Shown here piece after piece: positions 22,311 to 33,432 of a DNA stretch of 64,000 nt. Numbering within the stretch: the first letter of the stretch is position 1; the number at the start of each line of letters is the position of its first letter. This DNA is from Laccaria trichodermophora (Eukaryota; Basidiomycota; Agaricomycetes; Agaricales; Hydnangiaceae), in assembly GCA_018417955.1 (NCBI GenBank), contig JACTVC010000013.1, positions 518,633 through 582,632 of the forward strand, given 5' to 3'. Below the pieces are notes generated by a model. The model did no database searches, was not told where the DNA came from, and saw only the letters and a program-made list of their open reading frames with translations. The position numbers and the translations under genes are program-made.

Positions 22311-23868
22311 ATGTCTATTTTGCCACCTGGTCGTGATCATACTATCTCCAGTTCCGCTCCCCTTTTAGACGGCAAAGGGGGCACAGATTCAGCACCGAAA
22401 GTAGGAAAGTCAACGAAAAGGACAGGTCCTGGCTATGGTGCGCCCTATCCCGAAAAATCTACTCTTGGCTTCAATTGTCTAAGTTACTCATGCAGTATAT
22501 TACCGCCTATACACCAAACTCGGTGCATTTGAATCAAATCACGCCCTCTACTCAAACGACCGTTTCATTGGCCGCGTTCCGTCAAAATCGATTGCCCCTC
22601 CTCGCACAGTGGCGTCTATAAAGCGGGCCCTGTGCAAACTTGAGGACCTGACGGAACCCAATAAGGCGCTTCTATTCACTTCACTCTCAAGCCCAGCACC
22701 CAGGGAAGACTCTGCCCGCCTCTCTTTGTCCGCTGCTTCTGGGCCCGGGCTGTCCGAACAAGATCCGATCGCGTTGGTTGTCGAGTCGGGGAAGAGGACC
22801 GAGGAGGTCACACAGTCAGAGAAGCTGCCGGAACGCTCTGACGATAGCGATACCCATTACAGCAAGTCTCGTCGATGTCTCCTACCCTAATGCTGCACTC
22901 ATCAGCTTTGCAGTATATTATCGCGTTTACTTATCGGAGGGAAAAGGAGACGAAAAGGCAAAGACATTCTTTGACGAAAGCGATATTTCATTAGGACGCA
23001 TCAACACCCTCTCCATCGCGCCCCCTCACACCGCTGGGTCTCTGAAAGCATGCATCGCTAAAGTTGAAGGCCTCGTCACGCCGGGTCATGCACTTTACAA
23101 GAACATGGAACTCTTCCAAGACATAGATAGCGACACTCCCATGAGTGACACCGACGTCATATCCTTCCAAGGTGACGCTTATCCCGGTAGCGATGAAGGC
23201 GATCCCGTAGCCCTTGTCAATGCGGCCGTCGATACAGCAGCGGACCAAAAGGCTAAACCTACACCAGGTAAAGTTTTCAATGAATATCCACCAGATGCCG
23301 CAGCAACAAACCGCGCTCTTTCAGATGGACCAGATTCAAAATTCACAAAACGCGCTCGGTTAACTCTTACTTACGGTGAGTGACACTTCCTGAGAAAATC
23401 TGATTCTAATACTGTAGTATCCCACTTCAGACCAAAAAGCATACAATCGCACCTGGCTATCAACTAACAAAGATGAGATTGTTTACACAGATGGAGTTAT
23501 CGTTTCCATGTGGGGCTCCGTTATGAAGAGTATTTCTTTCCTTTTCTCCTTTGTCACGAGATTGTTGACTCCCTATCGGAACAGAATTTTATTCAGGATA
23601 CATGGTGATCAATGCCAAGGGTGAAAAAGGCTGTGAGTATCCAATTTGCCTTTGGGTTACTGAGTGATTATTGATTTTCTTCGGCAGTTGTTGCACAGAG
23701 TGAGTGATCTCTGTCCTCCGTTGGAGTATTTAATTTCCACCGTTTGGCCAACGTTTGCCAGGTTCTATTGAACTTATGTGATTGGTGAACTTCGGAGAGA
23801 TTGGATGCTTTCGGAATGGGATCTGTCAGAACGGAGGCTCAGAAGAGGTTGATGTACTTGTTTTGTAG
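22311..23868 (+). CDS. Two-module tandem-array protein, copy 2 (394 aa)
   Basis: Seven exons: 22311-22437, 22496-22861, 22914-23375, 23431-23529, 23585-23632, 23688-23699, 23798-23868. All introns are phase 1. Intron 2 has a GC-AG form (gcaagt...tttgcag). Exons 2 and 3 carry the repeated module; the second starts Ile-Tyr-Tyr-Arg-Val-Tyr. Exon 6 is again 12 bases and encodes Val-Ala-Gln in its complete codons. The last intron ends in cggag, a weaker acceptor than in copy 1. The C-terminus runs about 13 residues beyond copy 1. Exon 1 is six codons longer than in copy 1. No transmembrane segment or known catalytic motif is visible. Function unknown. Confidence 0.72.
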
Positions 23869-24206
23869 ATTTGTTACATAATATGTACATAGTAATGTAA
23901 GAAACGTGCCAATCATGAAAATCGAAGCAGGCATCGCAACTTGCAACAGTCAGACCCACATTGACCTCGCACTCCGACGCTCTTCGTACTTTTCCAGACA
24001 CTACAGAGCCCAGTTCATGCGCTGAATGGGAGGAAGGCGGAGCTACTCATTCAGAGAACACCCTACGCGGTTGATGCAAAACTTAATCGCCAGTGCCACG
24101 AGGTGCATGATGATGCGTGTCGATGAAGCTTTGAAGGCGTGTCCGATAATTCTCTTTCAATCGTCCATCTTGCTGATAATTCAACAGGTTCTGATTGGAA
24201 ACAGTG
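23869..24206. other. Short array spacer
   Basis: The upstream region of copy 3 keeps the gaacaccctacg motif and the acceptor-like ttcaacaggttctg found before the other copies, but lacks the larger shared minus-strand block. No gene is seen. Confidence 0.4.
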
Positions 24207-25752
24207 ATGTCTACTCTGCCCGGTCGCGAGCATTTGTCCAGTACCGCTTTCTCTTTAGACGGCAAAGGGGGTATAGATTCTGCAGGAAAAGTAGGGAAGT
24301 CAACAAAAAGGATGGGTCCTGGCTATGGTGCGCCCTATCCCGAAAACTCTACTACTCGCTTCAACGGTTCTAATTTACTGATGCAGTATATTACCGTCTA
24401 TACACCAAACTTGGTGCATTCGAATCAAATTACCCCCTCTACCACAACGACCGTTTCATTGGCCGCATTCCGTCGAAAGCTTTTGCCCCTCCTCATACCG
24501 TGGCGTCTATCAAGCGGGCCCTGTGCAAACTTGAGGACCTTTCGGAGCCTGACAAGGCCCTTGTCTTCACATCACTCTCAAGTCCAGCACCCAAAGAAAA
24601 CTCTGCCCGCCTCTCTTTGTACGCTCTATCTGGGCCAGGCATGTCCGAACAAGATCCAATCGCGTTGGTTGTCGAGTCGGAGAAGAGGACACTGGCAGAG
24701 GAGGTGTCGCAATCGGAGAAGCTGCCGGAATGCTCTGATGATACCGATATCCAGTACGGCAAGTCTTGTCGTCGTCTCCTACCCAGACAGTGCACTCATC
24801 GGCTTTGTAGTATACTATCGCGTTTATTTATCAGAGGGAAAAAGAGATGAAAAGGCGAAGACGTCCTTTGACGAAAGTGATATTTCGTTGGGACGCATCA
24901 ACTCCCTCTGTATTGCTCCCCCTCACACCGCTGGGTCTTTGAAAGCATGCATTGCAAAAGTTGAAGGTCTCATCACGCCGAATCATGCACTTTACAAGGA
25001 CATGGAACTCTTCAAGGACATGAATAGTGACGCTGCCATGAGCGACACCGATATTATATCCTTCCAAGATGACACTTATCCAGGTAGCGATGAAGGCGAT
25101 CCCGTAGCCCTTGTCAACGCAACTGCCAATACGGCAGCAGACCAAAAGGCTAAACCTATACCAGGTAAAGTTCTCAGTAAATATCTGCTAGACACTGCGG
25201 CAACAAACAGTGCTCTTTCAGATGGACCAGATTCAAAATTCACGAAACGCGGTCGGCTAATTTATACTTACGGTGAGTAACAGTTTCTAAGAGCATCCGA
25301 TTCTCATCCTATAGTATCCAACCGCAGACTACAATGCACGCGATCCCGCCTGGTTACCATTAAACAAAGACGAGATTGTTTACACAGATGGAGCTATCAC
25401 CTGCATGAGGTACTCCCCTAATAACCGTATTTCTTTCCTTTTCTGCTTTGTCGCCAGTTTGTTGACATTTCGTCGTGACAGAGTCTTATCCAGGATACAT
25501 GGCGATCAATTCCAAGGGTGAAAAAGGCTGTGCGTCTCCAATTTGCTTTTGGGTTCTAGGTGGTTGTTGATTTTCTTCGGCAGTTGTAGCAGAGGGTGAG
25601 TGGTCTCCTTCCTCCGTCGGGGTATTTGATATTCACTGTTTGCCAGGTTTATTGAACTTATTTGATTGATGAACTCCGGAGAGAATGTTTGCTTTCGGAA
25701 TGGGATCTGTAAGAACACAGGCTCAGAAGGGGTTGATGTTCCGGTGTCGTAG
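24207..25752 (+). CDS. Two-module tandem-array protein, copy 3 (394 aa)
   Basis: Seven exons: 24207-24327, 24387-24758, 24811-25272, 25328-25426, 25482-25529, 25584-25595, 25682-25752. All introns are phase 1, with the GC-AG intron 2 (gcaagt...tttgtag). Exon 2 has two extra codons compared with copies 1, 2 and 4. The donor of intron 5 is gtgcgt. The modules begin VYYRLYTKLG and VYYRVYLSEG. The C-terminal part has DEIVYTDGA and GYMAINSKGEKG and ends ENVCFRNGIC plus a short tail, as in copy 2. Copy 3 is the most regular member and can serve as the reference model for the array. Function unknown. Confidence 0.74.
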
Positions 25753-26798
25753 ATCTGTTAATATGTAACACAAGAAACGAGGACTTAATGATCATGAAAA
25801 ACGAAGCTCGCAACCTGCAACTCCCGACGGCTGAAGCTTTCAGTCCTGCTCAGGGATACAGGTGAATCAATAGATAAGGCGTCAGCGCAAGTCAAAAAGA
25901 GATCGTGAAAAATCGTAGAGATCATGAAAGTCGTAAACCTGGAACCAAATACAAAAAGTATATCCACCGACACTACCTACTCCTCGCCAACCAACCCCAG
26001 TCAACCTCCTCACAAGCAACTTCAAAACAGCAGCGCACACGCCAATGCCAACAAGGACGACGTAACTCCCGTCCACTTGTTGAGAGGTATAGATCGCGTT
26101 GGGCTTCCCAGTCGCGTCAGGGTCTTCGTTGAGTTGTTGAGGGGAAACAGGAAAAAAAGAGCGTCAATACAATGATTTAGCTAGATCACTGCTAGATCTA
26201 AGGTCAATTTGAGTATTCGTATGAACACAATTGATCAAGAGACTGGGTGAGATTCGGAATACCCCATATACATCTAAGGCAAGGCCTTTCGTTTCCGCGA
26301 GCGTAATGGTGCAACCGAATATTGAGGGGGAGCACGCCCACGGGAAGAGTTTGGGAGAACTTGGATTAGAGGAGGAGGGAGGTGCAAGAGCAAAAGAGGA
26401 TGAAGACATCTTGTCATTCAACACACGAAAGACGACAGACAGAATACGCAAAATGGGCCATGAATTCGAACCAAGTGCCGTTGAGACCACCAAGCTGAGC
26501 AGAACATTTTTCCATTTCGTCCTCGAGCTCCCTAAGCCTCTCATCCATTCCCTCAATCCTCTCCTGTCTAGTCGCCATCCGAACTCACGTTGGTCTAGGG
26601 CTTCTTGGCGAGTTTTGAGTGTTGCGCGGGGCGGTGAGGTCGTGTTCTGTAGAGTTTGAGACAATGCCCAAGGTGGGTCAAGTTTGTGGGTGCATGATGA
26701 TGGATGTCGATGAAGCGTTGAAGGCGTGTCCGATAATTCTCCTTCAATCGTCCTCGTCCACCTTGCTAATATTTCAACAGGTTCCGTTGGAAATAGCC
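25753..26798. other. Spacer with a possible small minus-strand gene
   Basis: The minus strand between about 26580 and 25880 has two readable parts: a coiled-coil-like segment (ERIEGMDERLRELEDEMEKC, about 26560-26500) and, further on, DGSYVVLVGIGVCAAVLKLL (about 26070-26010), a likely membrane segment. I could not connect them with confident splice sites, and stops interrupt the frames, so this may be a small anchored coiled-coil protein gene or its remains. The block is absent between other array copies. From about 26650 the usual array upstream sequence resumes. Confidence 0.3.
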
Positions 26799-28494
26799 AT
26801 GTCTACCCTGCCTGGTCGTGATCATATATCCAGTTCCGCTCCCTCTTTAGACGGCAAAGGGGGTGCAGATTCAGCAGGAAAAGTAGGGAAGTCAACAAAA
26901 AGGACGGGTCTTGGCTGTGGTGCGTCCTATCTCGAAAACTCTACTGCTGGCTTCAACGGCCTAATGTACTCACGCAGTATATTATCGTCTATACACCGAA
27001 CTCGGTGCATTTGAATCGAATTACGCCCTCTACTCCGACGACCGTTTCATTGGCCGCATTCCTTCGAAATCTTTTGCTCCTCCTCATACGGTGGCATCTA
27101 TCAAGTGGTCCCTGTGCAGACTCGAGGGCCTTTTGGAGCCCGACAAGGCGCTTGTCTACATACCGCTCTCAAGCCCAGCACCCAAAGAAGACTCAGCCCG
27201 CCTCTCTTTGTACGCTCCATCTGGGCCGGGCCTGTCCGAACAAGATCCGATAGCGTTGGTTGTCGAGTCGGAGCGAAGGACCAAGGAGGTCTCGCAGTCG
27301 GAGAAGCTGCCAGAACGCTCTGATGCCACCGATATACACTACGGCAAGTCTTGTCAAAGTCTCCAAATCGTGCACTCATCAGTGTTGCAGTATACTATCG
27401 TGTTTACTCATCTGAAGGAGGAGACGAAAAGGCAAAGACGTCCTTTGACGAAAATGATACTTCGTTAGGACGCATTAACACCCTCCTCATCGTACCCCCT
27501 CACACCGCTGGATCTTTGAAAGCGTGTATCGCAAAAGTTGAAAGCCTGGTCACGCCGGGTCATGCACTCTACAAGGACATGGAGCTCTTCCAAACCATAG
27601 ACAGCGACGCTGCCATGAGCGACTCCGATGTCATATCCTTCCAAGATGACACTTATCCAGGTAGCGATGAAGGCGATCCCGTAGCCCTTGTCAATGCAAC
27701 CGCCAATGCAGCAGCGGACCAAAAGGTCAAACTTAAACCAGGTAAAGTTCTCGAAGAATATCCACTTGACGCTGCGGCAACAAATCGTGCTCTTTCAGAA
27801 GTACCAGATTCAAGTTTCACAAAACGCGCTCGGTTAATTTGTACTTTTAGTGAGTAACAGTTGCTGAGATCATCCGATTCTTATCCTATAGTATCCCACC
27901 GCAGACCAGACAACTCATGATCCCAACTGGTTATCATTAAACAGCAATGAGATCGTTTACACGAATGGAGTTATCATGTCTATGAAGTACTCCCTTGACA
28001 AGTGTATGATTTCTTTCCTTTTGTGCTTTGCCACCAGTTTGTTGACACTTTCTTGTGACAGTACTTCATCCAGGATACATGGTGATTAATTCCAAGGGTG
28101 AAATGGGGTGTGAGTCTACAGTCTGCCTCCAATCTGTGTTTGGGTTACTGGGTGGTTGTTGATTTTCTTTGGTAGTTGTGCATAAGGGTGAGTGGTCTCC
28201 TCCCTCTGTCGGAGTATTTGATATCCACTCTTTGCTAGATTATGTTGCTTTTGAATTGTGAACATCAGAGAGAACGTATGCGAAATTTGTCAGAACTTGG
28301 CTCAGAAGGGATTGATGTACCGGTATCGTAGATCTGTTTTGTCAGTATGTACTACAAGGAATGAGGTGTATCCATGCATAATACAAGTAACTATATCAGA
28401 AATATGTACGAACAAGAATCCGGGACTCTCGCGTACGCGCGTTTATTCAATTCCTCAGCAGTGCCAGTCAAAAAGCGATCGTGAAAAGTTGTAA
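26799..28494 (+). CDS. Two-module tandem-array protein, copy 4, altered C-terminus (442 aa)
   Basis: Seven exons: 26799-26919, 26978-27343, 27391-27849, 27905-28003, 28062-28109, 28176-28187, 28271-28494. All introns are phase 1; intron 2 is GC-AG (gcaagt...gttgcag) and exon 6 is 12 bases. The modules are VYYRLYTELG and VYYRVYSSEG. In the last exon a small deletion after ENVC shifts the frame relative to copies 2 and 3, so translation runs on through sequence that is untranslated in the sisters and adds about 60 residues with Cys and basic residues. This could be a new functional tail or a sign of decay. Function unknown. Confidence 0.68.
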
Positions 28495-30754
28495 AAGTAG
28501 ATCCTCTTGGGAGGGAAGATAAAGGTGGAGCCGCATGGCGGTATCCAAGCTCGTACTGTCCTGCTGTATTCATTGAAGCCGGAGCGAATAGCGACCCAGT
28601 AGAAGTGAAAGTCCGAGCATGATGTAAGATACGAGCATTTGTGGTATGGCTTTGCCAGCGAAGAGAATTTCGTTGCAAGGCAATGAATAATAGAAATTTT
28701 GGATGAAGCCACTTCCCGTCCACAAATCTGGTTTCCTAGTCCTTTTTCTTCTCGTTTGGTTTCTGAAAAATTCTTCAGCTTTCCCGTTCCCTCATATAAC
28801 TTTGTTGGGCTTTGCCGTATCCAATGTTTTTTTCCTCTCCTTTGTCGTCGTCGAAGCTCTGGGTGGTCGAGCATTTATCTACAGTTTATTGCCATTACAG
28901 TCGCGAGATAGTCGGTACTAGTGCTTTGATCGAAGCCTGCCCCAGCAAATAAGCCATTAACGCTCGTCGTTCGGAGAATGTAAGATGATGGAGCCTGACG
29001 TGAATGTTCCGACTCGATGAGGTGTTTGAATTCCGTATAGACCGGATGCTGAATGTAGCACGCGCTGGAACCACACTCCACCCATCCCACTTTTTGCTGC
29101 GGCGACGGCTTGAGCACCTAGCGAGCTGTGAATACAGGTGAAAAGATATATACTAGAGCATGTATGGCGCAAATCAGTGAGCGCTTGAGCAGTCTGAACC
29201 TGTCTTGGCAGGAAAGAAGGGGCAGATTGGGAGGATAGATTCAGATAGAGGTTCGGCTCATCGCTCCAGGCATCGAAGGAGCAAGGTTTTGCGACAAAGA
29301 GGAAACGCTCTGGAGAGGCGGCTGGAGCTATCGGTTCATATTTTCGAAGGAGTTCAACGACGTTGCTGGAAGCCACAATTTCCAGGTAGCGTGCAGGTGC
29401 CAGGCTCCTTGCATGTTATCGGATTTACGTTGCCTGTGAAAAAGCGGGAGGTTAGGATCGTAGTCGCGATACTAAGGGAATATATTACTGAAAAATGCGA
29501 TATATGGAACAGATGTATTCATAACTTGATGTCCGCCTCAGGCTTGCTCGGGTTTGTGTGAGAGAAGAACCTGCCGCATCTACACCGCTTGCCCCCGCTT
29601 GTTCGTGCGGCGGGGTGCGGCTCACCGATTAGCCTGATTAGAAGTCACCGCGCTACAACAGATACGAGAAACTAAATGAAAAGGGGGGACTCGGGAAAGG
29701 TGGGCGAGGGTAATTAGTTTTCCTCCAGGGTTAATGTAACAATAAACCTACATTTGTGTGGCTTGCGGATGGAGAAACGAAGTCTGCAGGATAATGTTTG
29801 CGTTACTGTGCGTAATCGTCGATTCGAAAGGCATCCTTGCGCAACTCAACGAATTGGCAAAAGAGTCCAGCTTCGCGTCTGATATGACGGCATGTCTATC
29901 AAGCAGCATATGTTCGGAGTTTTTCTTGCGTCCTAGATTCAACACCCACTGCAGACATATTGGAGTTGCGCTGAGTCCCATGGCCGATTCGCCAAGAAGC
30001 TCGGAGATCGCCCGCTGCTCCCTAATGGTGAGAATAATCAGCAAAAAAATTGGGCTGGGAAGGCACAGAATTAGACGCAGGAAAGTATTGCTTTGGTGAC
30101 TTTCCCGCGATTTACGGTCGGTGAGTCCAAGGCTGGTCCAAGGTGAGTCTAACCTGAGAAGTACATAGCGACATCGGTTTACATAATATCATCATTATGT
30201 AACGTAAGTAACATGACTTCGGTGGGGAATCTTCTGCCCATCCAGCATTCCCCCCTTCAATTCACGCCATAAAATTGCTGTTGTTCGCCTCTCGACATCA
30301 GTTCTTTCAAGAGAAAACCTTCGCCTTTTCTTTACCTTCAAAATGTTGAGAAGTTGTGGATGTGCAATATTACAAGGGCACCGGATAATGTCGGTTTTCT
30401 CCAACAAGCACAAGGCATTGCGGGATTGGGCTGACAGCAGAGACAAGAGCCTCAGCTCGTCACAGTTTACAACTCCTTGGTGTCCGTCCATGGTTGCGTT
30501 CGTACATGACGACCAAGGTAACGACTGTCAGCCTTGTTGCCATGCCTTCTACTCACCTTTTTATTCCCTTTGGTCGTCTAGGATGCATCTTCGCCCAAGT
30601 CTAGGCGTTGTTCTTGCACTATGGCGCCAATGTCGTCATGTTCTGAATATAAACACTCCCTCAGCCAGACGACGATTCACAAACCAAGTCACCCCAAGCA
30701 CCACACGTCCCTCGAGTTACTACCACCCCACACATACACTCATCCTTCAAATAG
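28495..30754. other. Intergenic, 2.2 kb
   Basis: No gene that I can support. Part of the array upstream block recurs at 28590-28720. On the minus strand about 29095-29030, a short reading (KWDG...PARATFSI) resembles the C-terminal exon of the RING gene at 48401 (GWDG...KARAIFSI); it may be a fragment or chance. From about 30330 the second copy of the segmental duplication begins. Confidence 0.35.
30648..30653 (+). promoter_or_regulatory. Probable TATA box of the leucine-rich gene, copy B
   Basis: TATAAA in ctgaatataaacactccc, 107 bases before the ATG at 30755. The equivalent position in copy A reads gaataaaagc, so the box is conserved in place but degraded there. Confidence 0.5.
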
Positions 30755-32855
30755 ATGCCACGTAACGGATCAATTTGGCCAGGTGCTTTGCCCTCACTGA
30801 AGAAGATTTTCCGGATTCTTATATCCCCGCATCCATCGTTTGGCCGACTCAAACGTTTTCTGAGACGAGGCAACCGACGTCCCGCTCATTCTCCTCCCTT
30901 CCTTGCCACGCTTGAGGGCGACCACCATTTGAGTCGTCACCCGTCGTCGGTGTCTTCAAGACGCGCGACCAGGAATTTTGGAGGACCAAGTACCGGCATC
31001 GTTGACTTGGGGATTACGTGTCTCTATGACATCAATAAATCATTACCCTTCCTCGACGTCGCAGCTGCTAATACCGACATGGATGTATCAGCTGATGAAT
31101 ACACTCCCTATCAGAATCATGCCTCGACAAGCTCTGCTCCTCCGCCTTTGTCAGCCCTTAGTGGCAAATTTCCCGCAAATTGGGAGTCAGATGGAACCAC
31201 CTCGGCCGGATTGTCTGCGACAGATATTGTATTTCCAAACAGTTCGTTGGGTACTGGGTCCCTCTTCTCCGCTGCCCATCCGACTACAGGCTCGACGTCT
31301 CATGCAGGCCCCTCGGCATATCCCCTCCTGCTGGGTGCGGAAGGAGCCCGGCTCGATGCTCATCCGACTGCGTCAACATCTCAAACAGGTCCTTTTGCGC
31401 ATAGCTTCCTATCAGACGTGCAACCTCCCAATGCTCTCGGGCTTCACTTTGCAGACCTTTCCGAAGAGACAGCCAGGCCGAGTCGTCCGAGTCGTCCCCT
31501 AATGCAATACCGACAGCTACCCCCTTTGTCACCCACCTCATTCACCCATGATGATGAATCAATTAACGAAGAACACGATAACGAAACGCCATCCACAGCA
31601 AATGATGAACCACTCCATGAACCACACCAAGACGCGACATCCTCAAATAGTTCGTACCACTCTGCAAGAGAAAGCCCTTCTCTGCAACAACAACATCTAC
31701 CAGACATGACTCTACAAACTTCTGGTAAGTAACTTCTATTGTTCTTTGACGGCGAGAGCTGACCTGAGCCTCTCATTTCCAGCCATTGCGCAAAGGATCA
31801 TCAGCGATTACATCAAACCAAGCAAACTCGTCATAGATCGGGAAATATCCCTGATAGACATGCGCTCCGTTCTCTTTGCACTCCGTGACTGTCTTCAAGA
31901 CCTTACTATCGGTCAGTTTGGTATTGGAGAACCTACCTGGCCTTCTGCAACGCCGACGATCGATCTGTCTCACCTAGCATCTCTGAAGGTGGATCGAGTT
32001 GACTTTTCCTTCTTAAAGGAACTGCTCGCTTATGTGAGGATGGACAACCTCAAATCCTTAGACCTTCGTGTCGAATCGCTAGAAAGCGCGCCCCACGAGC
32101 TGAACATCGGATGGAACCGACTTGAGGACCTCACCCTACATGATGACTTCTCACTCGAAGTTCTCAGTCAGGTGATAGGTTCCCTCCGCGACGTTATCCG
32201 ACTGAAATGGTCAGGCAAGTTGGCCGAAGCGAATCATAAGAAGTTCTTCTATAATCTCGAATCTTTGCAAGACCTTTCAGTTTGCTCAAATGAGGATGGA
32301 TGCGCTTTTTTCCTTGGAAACATTCACTCTGGAACCCTTCAGACGCTCCATCTTTCACATTTCTCACTTGGCCGTTGCGGGCGTGGCCTTCTACGGGTCA
32401 GAGAGCTTGTCATCGAAGACAAGATTGACGCCAACGAGTTCTCGGCTATCTTAAACCACTTTCCCGCACTTTTGAGCGCAGATCTTGGTATCGGCAGTAC
32501 CACAATGACTCAAAAATCTGAGTGGTTCACTACGCAACAAAGACCTGCTCGACTCAATTCGCTTACTTTGCGGAATGTTTCCGCTCCAATTCGACCATTG
32601 CTTGATTCTATAATACTCTCTGAGTTGAGGTCCCTCGAGATGACGTTTGACTTGGGGGCTGACAATCAGCACCGATTTTGCTGGGGACTTGCAGATTGCC
32701 TTCAAACTGGGGGACGTGTTCCACTAAAAACTCTTCGCCTTGTCGACGCCAACTTAACACGGGAAGAGTTAAGATCGTGCTTGGAAATTGTAGGACCGAC
32801 GTTGGTCGATTATCAAGTTCGACGGACTCGCCTTGAAGGTGACAGGCACCTTTAA
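30755..32855 (+). CDS. Leucine-rich protein, duplicated family, copy B (680 aa)
   Basis: Two exons, 30755-31724 and 31783-32855, with a 58-base intron (gtaagt...ttccag) at the same place and phase as in the copy at 13547. The N-terminus MPRNGSIWPGALPSLKKIFR matches the sister. Exon 1 is about 115 codons longer and contains two imperfect repeats of a Thr-Ser-(His/Gln)-Ala/Thr-Gly-Pro-(Ser/Phe)-Ala-(Tyr/His) unit; copy A has one. The C-terminal half is leucine-rich (LASLKVDRVDFSFLKELL, LQDLSVCSNEDGCAFFL, LQTLHLSHFS). It is followed by an F-box gene, as in copy A. No known catalytic domain. The length change in the disordered part shows expansion or contraction of an internal repeat after duplication. 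Confidence 0.78.
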
Positions 32856-33432
32856 ACCGACAGTCGCGCCAGATTACCTCCTAATCAGGGTGGCCACTTC
32901 ATCAACAATGAGTGTCAGTTCTGTACATGATATTATGTAGACGGTCGACATTCTGTTAGTTTCCCATATCTCGTCTCCTAAACAACTCCTAAAGCACATC
33001 TTTTATTCTTTTTACAAAATTGTCCACGTAACGTTAATTATGATATGTAATACTTATATAAGCTCCTTCAACCCCTCCCATGACTCGGACTTCAGCTTCA
33101 AGCTTCATCACTTGTTACAAAAGTTGCTGCTTTACCGACCAATCTTCTAAAGCGTCAAAGAGCTTGTAAGAGCGCTTACTTAGCCTTTGACCGCCGCGGA
33201 AGATCGGATGGACCACTTAACTTGGCTCACTGGTACTTAATGTGTCGCGAACAAAAAGACGCGCCTGAATTGGCATGCGGCTGTATCCTGGACAACGATA
33301 CTCACCGACAGACAATAGTTCGCGGAGGTTGACGCCAAGTTGACGCTAATAAACCCGCAATAACAATTGATCTTCATCATATTTAGATGCCCATCTCCAC
33401 CAAAAATACGGCCCCATCGCAAGTTCAAGTCC
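32856..33432. other. Intergenic between the paired genes, copy B
   Basis: About 580 bases, AT-rich near 32990-33060. It corresponds to 15305-15862. No gene is seen. Confidence 0.45.

Noticed and set aside
30743..32855. CRISPR array or prokaryotic operon structure anywhere in the window
   Set aside because: No direct-repeat/spacer pattern was seen, and genes have spliceosomal introns and separate promoters.
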